Of a stretch of DNA of 64,000 nt, positions 12,201 through 25,000 are shown one piece after another. The position numbers and the translations under genes were made by a program. The notes under the pieces are model-generated. The model saw only the letters and a program-made list of their open reading frames with translations, did not search any database and was not told where the DNA came from. Where the stretch lies: the NCBI GenBank assembly GCA_029721515.1, contig CM056558.1, forward strand, positions 11,129,240-11,193,239. The letters are read 5' to 3'. The stretch is from Synanceia verrucosa. Its lineage: Eukaryota; Chordata; Actinopteri; Perciformes; Synanceiidae. Each line of letters opens with the position of its first letter. The stretch's first letter is position 1.

Positions 12201-15200
12201 ACTATAAGAGGTAGGCTCTCTGGGGTGACTGCTAATGCACATGACTCACAAGCATCTGTAACAGCTGAGCATTTTTGCGTTGCAAAGCACTTTCACACAA
12301 ACTACAAGACATTGTTTTGACCACATGCAGAGTTGTGTAAGCTAATTGGCAAGTCGCATCAGTGAGCCCTACCTTATAATTTCAAACAAATTGGGTCATT
12401 CTCTTCCTTACAATCCCCGCTCGCAAATGCATAATTTCGGGGTGCAGCAGAGATTGAAATTGTATGCAAATGTATTGACGTTTCAACAATTAAAGAGGAG
12501 GTCTTGATTTGTGTGGGTGTTAACTGCAGCGCCGAGGGCTTTTATACGGAAGTGATTCAGATTCTAATATTGCAACGGGGGATGGATAAAAGGTTTCCGA
12601 GGCTCACCTGTGTCCCATTGAGGGAGTGAATAGAGCCTATCTGTGCATACCTCTGGTAAGAAACAGATTTTGATATGCTTACTTGGTGGTTTGAGGCCAA
12701 ATATCAGAGCTTGGCATAAATAAACGGTCCGCAGAAATGGATGCATAATGAGTTTTCTCTGGGAATACCTCATTTAAATCAATTTAATCATCTCACTTAC
12801 AAGATTTGATTTTATGAGCTCTTATATGCAAGAAGGAAAATAGGAATGGAGCCATGGTTAAACGAGTGGATTATAGCACTGCTGGTCAAAGCCAAGAATG
12901 AGACTTACTGACCCATTTTATGTCTACTTACAGCGGAGCTGCATGTTGGATGTGACCCCATCCACTCTTCCCGTAATCCTACAAGAGATGATCTTGCTTT
13001 GACACAAGTGATGTTTTTTGGAGTTGACAAGGACTCAGCTGTCACACAGGGTCCCAAAATCACTTTAATGTGATTCCACGACAGAGAGAAAAAGAGTGCA
13101 GTGCCAGTAGTGGATAGTGTAGATGCTTTTGAAGTAGAAAAATCTGTACTTGAATTAAAAACCTGCTAATCCTTTTGTTTTCCTTAAAGAAAACAATTCG
13201 GACAATTAACACAGCTCTCGTAGCTAGACTGATAACCAAACAATAGTTTCTGCATGTGATGTTTTTTTTTTCCTTCTTTAACCTAGTGGTGCTCAAGACA
13301 TGCACTTTCAACTTGTTTCAGTGCTCAATGAGGCAGGCACTGAAACGAGCATCAAGATATCACAGCGAGGGCATCTAGTGACAGCCAGAAAAAAGCGCCA
13401 TCATTTATGTGTCAACATAAGCCATGTGGGAGGACAAGTTTATTGACATCCCGATGATCATCCTGGACCATTCCCCCTTGCACTCATCAAGTGCAACTCA
13501 ACATACATTAGTCTGCAACAGGGCCAGACTCATGTCTCATTTGTCAAGATGAGAGAATGGAATCTACGTTGTGAAATGTTATGAGGACAAACTACAGTAT
13601 GTCAGGCAGTGTGTATTTTGAAACCTAAGGGCAGAAGGCACCTTTGGGTGCTTGAGAGGTCTGACTACATGAACAAACATTTAAAACACTTAAACACACT
13701 TACCTAGTGCATGTTTGTCCCACACACACATATGCAATAACTGGAATGCAGTGATATTTCAGGGCGGAAACTGTTAAAACCTGATTTCTATCAGTAATCA
13801 GTGTCCATTCAGCAACTGAATAAATCAATTCAGCATGCAGCATGCATCCATAACAATTTAGCTGAAAATGAAGGCTGTCTTGGAGGCTGCTCCTTGACTG
13901 CTTAATAATCAGTTTACTGTATATAAACACATGACAGCATGTGAGGCCATGCTTCATTTTATTTTTTATTAGCTAGCACAAAAGGTGATACCATGACCTC
14001 TTTTATAGTAGATCTCTGCCAATGCTAGGACCTACTTGGAATCAGCTTATTTGAATTATCTCTGTGTGACATTATGGTTTGTTCATGACTAAAATAAGGA
14101 AACATCTTTCAGCTGAAGTGTATTATTCAATTAAACTAAATTTACTTTTGATATGCAAATAGTTATTTTAAATTATGATCTAATATTTGTCTTTTGGCAG
14201 TAGAGAAACTTCAAAAATTATATTCAGATTTGGAAAAATAATAAAAGAAAAAAAAAATGACTGTTGCAGTATTCTACCATCCCCAAAAGTGGATCACCAT
14301 TGAGCTCTCGGATAATCCGGTGAAAAGTTGCTTGACCTCTGTTGCTCATCACTGAGTGCGTTGAGCAATACGTGGACTTAGGACTCTGGTGTGGAGGGGA
14401 TTACGATAATTACTGTTATTATATTCTCAGGATGAGGACTACTGTAGGCCTAGACTCTCCTCTCCTCAGCGCTTGACAACTAAATTAAAAACAAACGCTC
14501 CTGATTTGACCCTGTATGATTGATCTTTCTCCCTCGTGTCTACCATATCTAGACAAAACCTTGAATCCTTACACTCCAACAGCCTACAGTGTGAAGTACT
14601 TTTTTAACAGCCGATGGAGATTTGGAGTTTCAGCATCACTTGGGGAATGATCTAACCTTGCCCCAGGCCAGACTTTGCACCTGTCCGGGCATGTATGTTT
14701 CCAGAGGTGAAAGTATATCTCTCTTTCCCTGTCATAGTCTCTCAAAAAAGGGATATGCTAGCAGGGGTCCCTTGAGTGTTTGCACCAGGGACTCAGGGAA
14801 CGCCCGAATGGTAAACCTCCCCAAATCCCCTAGATACTGATCCCTTATGATATGGTAACTGGCTTCGAGGTGTTGTTTACCACAGAGCCTTACTCACTTC
14901 ACCCCCCCCGAGATTTTTTCTACACTCCAAAGCTTCCGCAACATATCTAGTACATATTAGATTCTAAATTAAAAATCAGTCAGCTGTGACACTTGATACA
15001 TAGATAGGGAATACCATGGGAATATCAAAGTGCACTTGACAGCAACTAGAATCATGATTTAATGCAGTGCAATTTAACAATAGTGTCTGGAATAGAAATG
15101 ATGTGGGTGTTCTGGGTTCTTACCATGTGCTGGATCAGGTGGGCCGAAGTCCAGGTTGTATCTCAGGATGTAAAAATTATTCCACACATAGAGCTGGTTG

Positions 15201-18200
15201 TCTCGCGGATTGTAATCCACAGCTGCAATGTACTGGTATTGGTTGGGAAAGTGGATGTCAACGTATTCCCCATGGTTCTGTTTGGTATTGTAAATGTAAT
15301 CAATGAGGCTCTTGCTGACCTCACTCTCATTGTCTTCATAGGTGGAGCGGACCACATAGAGTACTCCACAAACCATGAAGGCATTGGAGGCTGAGCGCTT
15401 ATCATAGGTTGTGTCCCAGGTAGCTTCAAATCTTAACGTGTAGGGGTTCAACTGGCTGATCACGATCATGCCGTTGTTTTGCTCCGTGGCGTAGATCACC
15501 CACAGCCCATTCTCGTCTACCGCCAGGTCAATGTCTGTTTTGCCACCCCACTTGTAGGGTGACGTGTCATGGTAGTTGGCATTATTGATTATCGCCTCAC
15601 CACTTTTGATTCGAGTTCGCAGATCAAACTTCACAATGTTGCGGGTCCGTTCCTTGTTGAAAAACACGGCCCCATCGTAGACCACAAATCCAGTTCCATC
15701 CACCCGGTGGGGTAGCTTGTAGGTGATGGTTTGCCGGGCATTTTGGAAGTCATCAAGGGAGGAATACTCAATGAGAGTGTCTGTCCTATAAGGAGTCCAA
15801 GGCATGAAGTAGATTTTATCACCAGCTTGCAGTGGGTCTTTGCACCAGGCACCAGCTTGTTGCTCCGCTTCAAATAGAAAGGAGGGATCACCGACAGCTT
15901 TCAGAGTCCCAGGACAAAGAAAAACTAGTAATGGGAGAAGAGTAGAATAAGAAACAGACACCGGTTAACATTTGTAAATTAATACCATATAAAAATATAC
16001 GTAATATCCGTTATCTCTAATGTCTTCATATTGTTTTACAGGTTGACCACAAGGAGTGGGGACAGACCCGCATTAAAGAGTGGCCAACTAACAGCTATAG
16101 CCAAATATTCACAAGCAGAATAAGGATTTTGGTTTTGTGCATAGAAAGAAAAAAGGAATAGGAAAGTTATTAAACATAATGTTTAAATATATAAGGTATT
16201 CTGAAACAAAAAAGAAGCTTGGTCTCATAGGCATTTACTGTTGGGAGTAGAACACAAATAAGGGGAAAACAAAACTTAACAAAACAATTGGTCCTGTAAA
16301 CAAAAAAATGCATCCAACTAATGTCAACAGACGGGAGAGGTTATGACAGAGCCGGAGTCAGCGCAGTCTGCAAAATGTTTGTGTGCACTTAGAAGTGTCT
16401 TGGTTACACCACCTAGTCTACAATATACACCTGAGAGGCTTGTTATTACAAAGTGGTGCAAATGTCACAGCCATTAAAATAAAAAAATAATAAAAAATAA
16501 AACAATAATAACAATAAAAAAAAACTTTCAGTAAGGGTCTCTTGAGGTGTTTTGGTTGGTGGAGGCATAAGAATCAACAGAGAAAAGAGCAGCAAGAGGT
16601 CAGGTGAGAATAATGGGGAGAAGAGTGAGCAGGGGAAGGGGGGGGCTTGGAGAAAAAAGGGACAGTAGAAAGCAATAGCTTGAAAAAAGTGCCAAGAAAC
16701 ACTGTTACCATGGCATGCTATGGAAAAGGGTTTGGAAGCCAGGCAATATGAGATTCTGCTGAGTAGCAAAAGCACCCAGGGAGAATAAGAGGGGAAGCCC
16801 CTGTGGACTACAGCCAATATGCCCCTATTTACATCTTTTGGCTGCTTGTGTGCCATCTTTTCTTCACAGCCAGCCTCTCTTTCCTAGTTGCACTACACTG
16901 GCTGTTAACATCAGGCTACAGTAGAAGGGATTCTGAATCTGATAATGTCTACGATTGAATTGTAGGGGCCACCATGGGAAAATAGGTAGTTTACAACCAG
17001 ATGCCACAAAACAAGGAGCTAGGGTTCGGATCGTGTCTGTTATTTACCTTTTTGCTCCACTTCTATTTTAAGCGTTGGAAGAGAGAATGAAAGGGGTGCA
17101 AGGGAAAAAAGAGATTAATATGAATTGTTATCGCTATGATTACATATGCAGAAACACGTTATACATGGATAAAGACAAGGCAGGCCTATTCAGAGAAAGC
17201 AGGAAAGTTGTTAGTACAGTGACATACAGCTGACATGGTCCTGTTTTAGAGAAGGGTTTAGATAAGAAAATGATCAGTTGTCACAGTTGGTTTAGGGCAC
17301 AGTGGTGGATGGATTTTTCTCTTGCAAGTATGCACAATTGTAAATAATTTTTGCAAGTGAACTAAACTAAAATATCTTTGATTTTTGTTCGATACACAGG
17401 AAGGTAATTCTGAGATTCACAAGAAAATTATCATCATTTAGTTATGAAGCAATGTTGAACTTATTATAGATTAACAATATAATTAATAATCACAAATAAC
17501 TCAAAGTCATCTTGTGCACACAACAGTAATGTGCTATTTATTGCATCATTTCATATATTTATGTTAATTAATATTTATTATAATTTCATCAAACTTGATT
17601 TTGATGCTTAAATTTGTCTGCTTAAATCCATCCACCACCATAAACCAAACCAATTCCATGAAAAAGAAAAAAATGTCATCTCATTTTTTTATAATAATAA
17701 TAGTGTAAACTATTTGACATATCGTTGAAATACATGTAGATCCAAATAAAATGAAGATGTAATTTTACTGAACAATGTGTCAAATACTTACACGAGTCTT
17801 GACCTAACTTTAACTATTTACAATTATGAGGTCACAAAAGACTCAACAAAAGAAAAAAATAACTGTGGTCTTATTTGGGAGGCAGGTAATCAGTCATTGG
17901 GGCAAAAAACTCCTGTGCACTCACGATTGTTATTTTATGCTTTTTTCTGCTTGCTATAAATTAGCCACATTACCAGCGATGTTAAAGGCTGATTTATAAA
18001 ATAAAATAACTAAAAAAAAGTAACAAAAAAAAAAATTAAAATGCAATGCGGTTTGGCATCACATGAAATTCACAAGCTAAGAATTAACAACAGCAACAGA
18101 TAAAACCATATATTCAAAAAAAAAAAAAAAAAATCTTTCAACATCATGTTCAACCTCAAGCCTTTGTCAGACTGCTTAGCCGTGTCATCCCAACTTTAAC

Positions 18201-21200
18201 ACTTCTAAACAATTGGCCTGATTGCTGTTTCGTCGGCTGGTTGTAGGCCAAATGTGAGGGGAAAAGCTCTGTATCACAGAAAAAGATACAGCTATCCAGT
18301 GACACTTCCTCTTGCTATGTGCACAAAAAAGGTCAGGAGCAATTATTTAAAAAAATGTTAAACTACTTAATATTACACAGCGATGAAGCTACATTTTACA
18401 TTTAATTGAGAAATGTACCTTATTTAATGAAGGAACTTCTTTGACTGATTCAGATACATTACTATTGAATTTTGAACAATTTTAAATGAATTCGTTCAAT
18501 ATCATACCAACTTTTTACTAATGGATATGTTGTTCACTGCCCTTGATCTACATTTCCATTGGGTTTTGTCTGTCTCAGATTTCAGTCTCAGATGGTTTCG
18601 CAATAAAAAGCTCAACCACAGCGGGCCTGTGAGGATAAATGTTGAATTACTACATGTACATATTTTGGGCCAGTTTACACTGTGGGAAATTTGAGAAATC
18701 ACAAACTAGGTTCCCCTTGAAGCCTGCAACCAACCAGCTCCAATTAGTGTAGGCCCATATTACAGTTTGAATCTGTTATATTATTGAGTCTGACATAGGC
18801 TTCAGTGACAAAAGCATTATTTTTAAAAAAGCAGTGGAAACTAGGATCTGTAAATGATTGCACGCCATTCTGTAGAAGAAATTCAAGTGTGTTGCAACCA
18901 ACTAAGCGATCAAACATGGATAGGAAGCAAAGAAATTAACGATAGTTGAGTTCTCAGAAACCATGTAGCCATGTAAAACAGAGGAGGCGAGAGCAGGACA
19001 GAGAGGAATGGTGTGACAGAAACCTGGAAAGGAAAGGAGAACACGTGACGGAAGACCTGATAACGTTACTAGAAATATAAAAAAAAAAATAGAAATAGCA
19101 ATCAGTGTCAGAAATCAGTGAGTAGATGAAGAGGGTGAGTCAAATAGGTGAGGAGGTTTCCTGCAGATTGCACAGGGGAAGAGAGTCAGTCATTTTTAAT
19201 ATAGCAACATTAAAACAAACAAAACAAACATGAGATATATACCAATTACAGATTACAGATTAGCCAGGAATTCCTGACTACTTCAAATCAAATTATAATG
19301 ACTTTTTATAATCACTCTCCTGATGGTCCATCTTGATATAAATGTACGACTGTTGTCAATGGTAGACTCTGCTTGTGGCCATGTTTCATTCAAATTGAAT
19401 CATCTTGTAAACTACACTAAATAAAATTCAAAAAAATGAACACAAAAAAAGGAAAGAAAGAAAGAAACACCAAGGGGGACCCAAAAGTCATGCAGTTACA
19501 GCTTAACTTCACTTTTCATAATCCAGCTATCACTTCTGGGTAGTTACTTAGAATGGGATAAAAAATGGAACTATAAGCATTGAGGACTGCATATGCCCAC
19601 TGGCAACGACTCCACAATTTTTCAAGGGCAGAATAGAGAAGGGAACTTTTCTTTTTTCACAGTATTTTTCAGCATAGCCAGCACAGACTCACACTTAATG
19701 AAGAAACGTCTCTGCTTGTATGTTGTCTGTTTCAAGCAATTACTAGTGCCAGTTCAGAGGATGACACAGTGCCATGTGAAGGCAAAATTTACAACCTTGG
19801 CTGGAACATGATGATAATGTTGCTAATGAGGGCAGTTCATGACAAGAACCAACTTATGAAGCCAAAAAAGGATGGAAATGGGAGAAATGTAGACAACTTG
19901 TTGGAAGGCGTACTTGCACAGAAGTGAAAAATCCCAAATTGCCTGTGTGATTATGCGAATGCTCATACAATAGAACAAATGAATTAAGTACTGCATTGCA
20001 TTCAGTCAGTGACAGAGACAGAAAAGAACTGTTTATATCATATTATGTAAATAAACTGCCGGTTACAAGTCAAAATGAGGACGCTTGTCCCATCGTTGAT
20101 CAGCTTACTGGGGATTCAAAACGTTGTCTTGCAAAACAACTTCTCAAGTCTTGTATCCCTGCAAATCCTCCAAATGCTTCTGAACCACTGCAATGTTTTT
20201 AATCACAGATCTTGGTATTTGGCACAAGATATATTCCATCAGAAAACTAGAAAACTGTAGAAATGTTTTTGAAATCCCTTCTGAAAGCACAGGAAATTTC
20301 TGTGGTGTGGGAAAGCTCAGTAAATCTTCCCCATGACTTCCTTTTCCTGTGTTAGAATGACTCTACAAATTGATCGTATATGGATTTTATTTTGGGGGAG
20401 AGGAGACACAGGGAAAAAACATGACACGGACCTTTCCTATAAATCATAATCTATCACAGTTCACAACAGGACTTGAGTGGAAAAGGCTGGACTGGGCTTG
20501 TGTGGACTGGATCAGACTGGGAGAACAATACGCACTTACCAGGGCAGTTGCGATAGGATACATTCTGTGTTCTTGGTCCTATTCTGGTTGGGCATGGACC
20601 TTGAGAAGCAAAAAGATGGGGCTACAGACATGCATGTTTGAAACTGCTTGGGAGTGAAGTGGGGACATGTTTGGAAGTTTCGTTAGACAGACTTTGTCAG
20701 GACTGAGAGGCAAAAGTTTATGTTTCATCACGCTATTTCAGTCTTAACTGTTTCCTTGGTGCAAGAAGGTGGCAAATGACAAATAATTACAGTGGGTGGA
20801 CATGAATGCACCTTGACCAAATCCTATTATTACAGTTTGAGGTAACACAGCAAGACATGGGATCAATACTTCACTTAACTATGTTGTGAGTAAAAAAAAA
20901 CAAAACAAAACAAAAAAAGAAAAAAGAAAAACAAGCAGGCAGATATTTAAAGTAAAAGTTAGAGGGTTTGGCTTAACTCGACAAGGTTGTCTCAAATACT
21001 CATTATTGCTTAGTCCATTTTTAATTACAGGTCCTCAAATCTTGGAGAGGTTAACCTTTAAGTTGTAATGAGTTTCACCATCTAATGATGTTCACTAATG
21101 CATTCTGATTCAACACTGAGGGGAACAGCTTGAACCACTATACTGGTAATGAGCAATGTAGAAGAAATGTGTGTGAGTTAAAAAAAAAGTAATGCAGAAT

Positions 21201-22020
21201 AAAGACATGTTATTCATAGTTAGGCTAAACTTCCTTTTTGAGATTATTCAAAAGTGAAACATTCACTCAAAAAAGCAGCGCACAAAATACTTATTTGAAT
21301 CTACAAGAGCTGCCAAAATTTTCCCATCACTTACACTCTAATTCCACCTGATTAGTGTTTCTGGCAATTCATCTAAATCTTTGTCATTAATCAGTTTGTA
21401 AAGGTTACCTGAGGGAATTTCCTTCACAAATTGCAAATGAACAGCAGCTTAAAGGACAAAGGGGAATTTTAATTCAAAGGGCAATCTAAAGATTGTTTGG
21501 GAGCAATGAATATTTTAGCATCCAAGAAGCAGACAAAATGTTAACACTATCTCTTTAGATGAAATATTACCTTGTTGACTTACGAGTGGAGCCATTCTGT
21601 ACTGTTACATAATGAAACATCTGTTAACATATTCCAACACCTGTTGTATGAATGTATATTAAGCTATCAAGGTGAGCTGTGTTTTGGGCCTGATAGACTT
21701 CTCCGTGCAAGACTTGAGTAATGAAACACTCGCCTGCCATCATGGAGAGTAAGCATGACTTCCACTAACATCCCTGTGTTCTGCTACCCTCATATCTAGG
21801 ATTGGTGATCGGCAGGAAAGTCGGGGAGGAAATAGATAATAAAGGCTACAGAACGAGGACCAAATGGTTTTATGAGTCAAATTTCATGAAAAGTTCATGA
21901 CGTGACACAGATGGAAAAAAGAGACAGAAGAATATGGTGCTGGAAAGTGGTGCACACAAAGAGAGCAGACTGCCTGGACAAGGCAGGAGTAAGAAATGAG
22001 ACAGGATTATGGTATGAAAC

Positions 22021-22060
<40 letters not shown>

Positions 22061-25000
22061 GAGAGAGCTGATGGGAGTGTGGGGGGAAAGGGAGGAGGGA
22101 ACATTTTCAATTCATGACAGAGGGGTCAAACTTACTGTAGGGCACACACTCATACTGGACCTCCAGGTACTTGTAGGTCCCTGGGCAGGGGTCAGGGAAG
22201 ACATCTGAACCCGTGATCACAATGCACTGGGTCCGATTGTTGCATCTGATGGGGAGAGAATCAAAGAATCAGAAACTAACTTGTCAACAGTGTCTAAATA
22301 CAGCCATGCTTGTCCTTTCAAGCAAAGTAAATAGTCAGATGAATTGAACACACACATTAACATTGTACAAGTCGAGCACAGAAATGCAAAAATGTGTTCT
22401 TATGCTAAGAAATATTAAGAAATACTGCCGTTACCGCGTAGCAATGCTATTTAGTCTGTTATCTAAAGGGCCAACTCCATTTGTTTTTCACTACCAACGC
22501 ATTAGGTTGTCTTTGCTATGTATACGAGACATAGCAAGTTATTCACATCACATTACAATTGCATGGGGACCCCATGTGAGTTTGGGATTTGACCCCCCAC
22601 ATCTGTGTTTGGTGGGGCTCATAGGCACGAGATAAACAAAAATCTGTGTTTCACTCAAATGTCCCGACTTATTGATTTGAGCTTGCTCCTTCCCTGAAAG
22701 GTTCTACATGCTGAGTGGCAAGATGAGGCTTTTGAATTTGCAAAATTTCCAAAATGCCATCAAAGGTCTCATTAATGATTTCTACTGCCGCCGCAAACCA
22801 AAAAAGCAGAAATAGCAAAAATATTAAATAAGGCATCTTGCAAAATGTGTGAAATGTATGGTACTGGTTTTATTTTCAGAGACAACCTATATATAATCAT
22901 TAAAAATAATTTAAAGGACCTTAGGTTTTCTTAGCTATCACATACCATATATACATTTTGTTTTACATTTCACCAGCCAAGCAAAGCAGTGTCGAAAGTT
23001 AATTTTGGTCTCTGCTATTAACATCTGGAGAGCAGACATTCTAATTGAGCCTGTGGTGTGCTCTGAAGCCCGGGGAATTGCAAGTGACCACCCTCTCACT
23101 GTATTGAAATCATGATAATGACATCTATACCCCCAGCAAGCCGTCTTTGCTACCAAAAGTACTTGAAATTCTATTGGCAATGTGAGGAGCCAGATCAATA
23201 ACTCTGTTCTGCTGATTTAGCAGGGACCAGAGATAATATTTTCGATCTTCTTATCACAGACCAGTGCACCAATTTACTGCAGATCATTGGGAAATATATT
23301 ACAGGTTGCATTGTATTGTGCTTTGTGTTTTGCCATTGCTTTGGGCCACTGAGGTAATCACCGCTCTGTGCCCAAATGTTATTAATATAATATTAGGCAC
23401 CGCAGTAGAACAGTGGAGAGTCGCTCACTGTTGGGATGTACAGCACTGAACATTCAAATGGAGGGTGGGAAACTGTTTAGCTCTCACATTTCAGCCGCCT
23501 ATTGTGCATGCTACATGTAGCGTATAATAATTTATAGTGCAAAAAATAAATAAATATATAAATAAAAATTTAGCAACTTAAACAACCCCTGTGTTAAAAA
23601 AAAAACAAAAAAAAAACACTAAATCACAATAATGGCATGGAACGAAATTAGGCATTACTTTTCTCTTTTTTTCAGACACAAAAGCATCTCCTAATTATCA
23701 TCAATAATAATTTCATCAAAATAACTAAAGGGAATTTTTGCCATATAGAAGGATTGTAAAATATCACAGCCATATTGAAACATATTTGTGTCTATATCTG
23801 TGTGTGTGTGCATCTGTGTTTACTGAATGTCTCAAGGGGCATTCCTCTTTATTAATGACCCCCACGTGTGATAATAACAGATGAGAATATCAGCATATTG
23901 TACTTGTTTTTATGGAAATGATTTCCGTGAATTACTATATTGGAATTAAAACACAGGTGCCTCATGCTGGGCCCATAATACACCATTTGTTTTTGTGGGA
24001 AATATTTCATGACTCTGCAGCACTTTCAATATATTATATGGTCACTTTGATGATTCTGTCTCCTTGCTCATGCATAAGCATATCATGCAGGAGCAATATA
24101 AATTACAGAGCTTTATCTAACAGATTCCAATGAGACCAGGAAATGACTGCCTGGTTTATATTAGGCATATGAAACAGAATGATATCAAAAATAAAATTCA
24201 TGACACTAATGAGACATAGGCCTGCCATCGTTTCTCAGGCAAATGTATTAAACAACAGGATATAAGCACAGGGGAAAAAACACCTCATATTTCTTTTGAA
24301 ACAATGTTGACATAAGTGTTGATAGCTCTTTCTGATATATTGCCCTAATTTTAGAACTGTGGAGCAGGAGCGCCCTTTTCTCTGGGATTGTGTGACTGAT
24401 TCCGCCTCATCTGTGAACCCTTGGGCATCTCTTGAGACCAGTTGAAAAAGCCTTAATGACTTCTTCCAATGCATAGTCCTAGCCCTTGATTTGAGAGAGA
24501 GCATGTAATTGAAATTCCTCCCATAAAAAAGTTCAGCATTTGGGTCTGCCAGGGCATAGGTCTCAAAGTGCACACTAATTAAATACATGTAAAATATAAT
24601 AACTCTGACTATCTTTTGATAGTCTGAGGCTATATAGTAATTAATCATGTACATAATGAATATTAAGTCAAAGGAAGCCTTTCTCCACTTTCCTCCAGAT
24701 TGGAATATCCCATTTATATAAATGTGTGTGCAACAGAAAAAAGTGGATGATTTTATCTTGTAATGTAAAAGACAGCAATTAGCCATTTGGAAAATGGGAT
24801 CTATGTTTATATAAGGTAAAATTTAGGAACAGCATTACCCAGTTGTTTCTGCAACAGCTTATTTAAAGAAATGGCTTATGTTCTCTACACCCTGAATATG
24901 ACTTAAATTCAACACTGTCTAAAATCCTAAACTGACATTACCTTATGATCTATTCATTTAAAAATATAATTTCAGAGTCAAACATATTACTAACCTATTT

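Larger units (their letters stand above)
5199..15123 (-). other. adgrl2 9.9-kb intron between olfactomedin and stalk exons
   Basis: No other exon recognised on either strand. The left half carries microsatellites (6361-6382, 6716-6767, 9189-9252) and a C-run near 6579-6600; the right half is mostly unique. The segment 12375-12610 looks denser in mixed-composition sequence and contains an octamer ATGCAAAT (12464-12471). An alternative stalk exon could be hidden here, since stalks diverge too fast to spot by eye. Confidence 0.8.

Noticed and set aside
15925..15961. Extension of the olfactomedin frame upstream to an ATG at 15961
   Set aside because: The acceptor at 15926-15925 and the exact phase join to KVEQK show that this stretch is intron; the apparent MSVSYSTLLPLL start would only be used by an unproven alternative transcript.
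24235..24786. 183-codon minus-strand frame
   Set aside because: Composition of A+T-rich intron DNA; no domain or splice-supported context.
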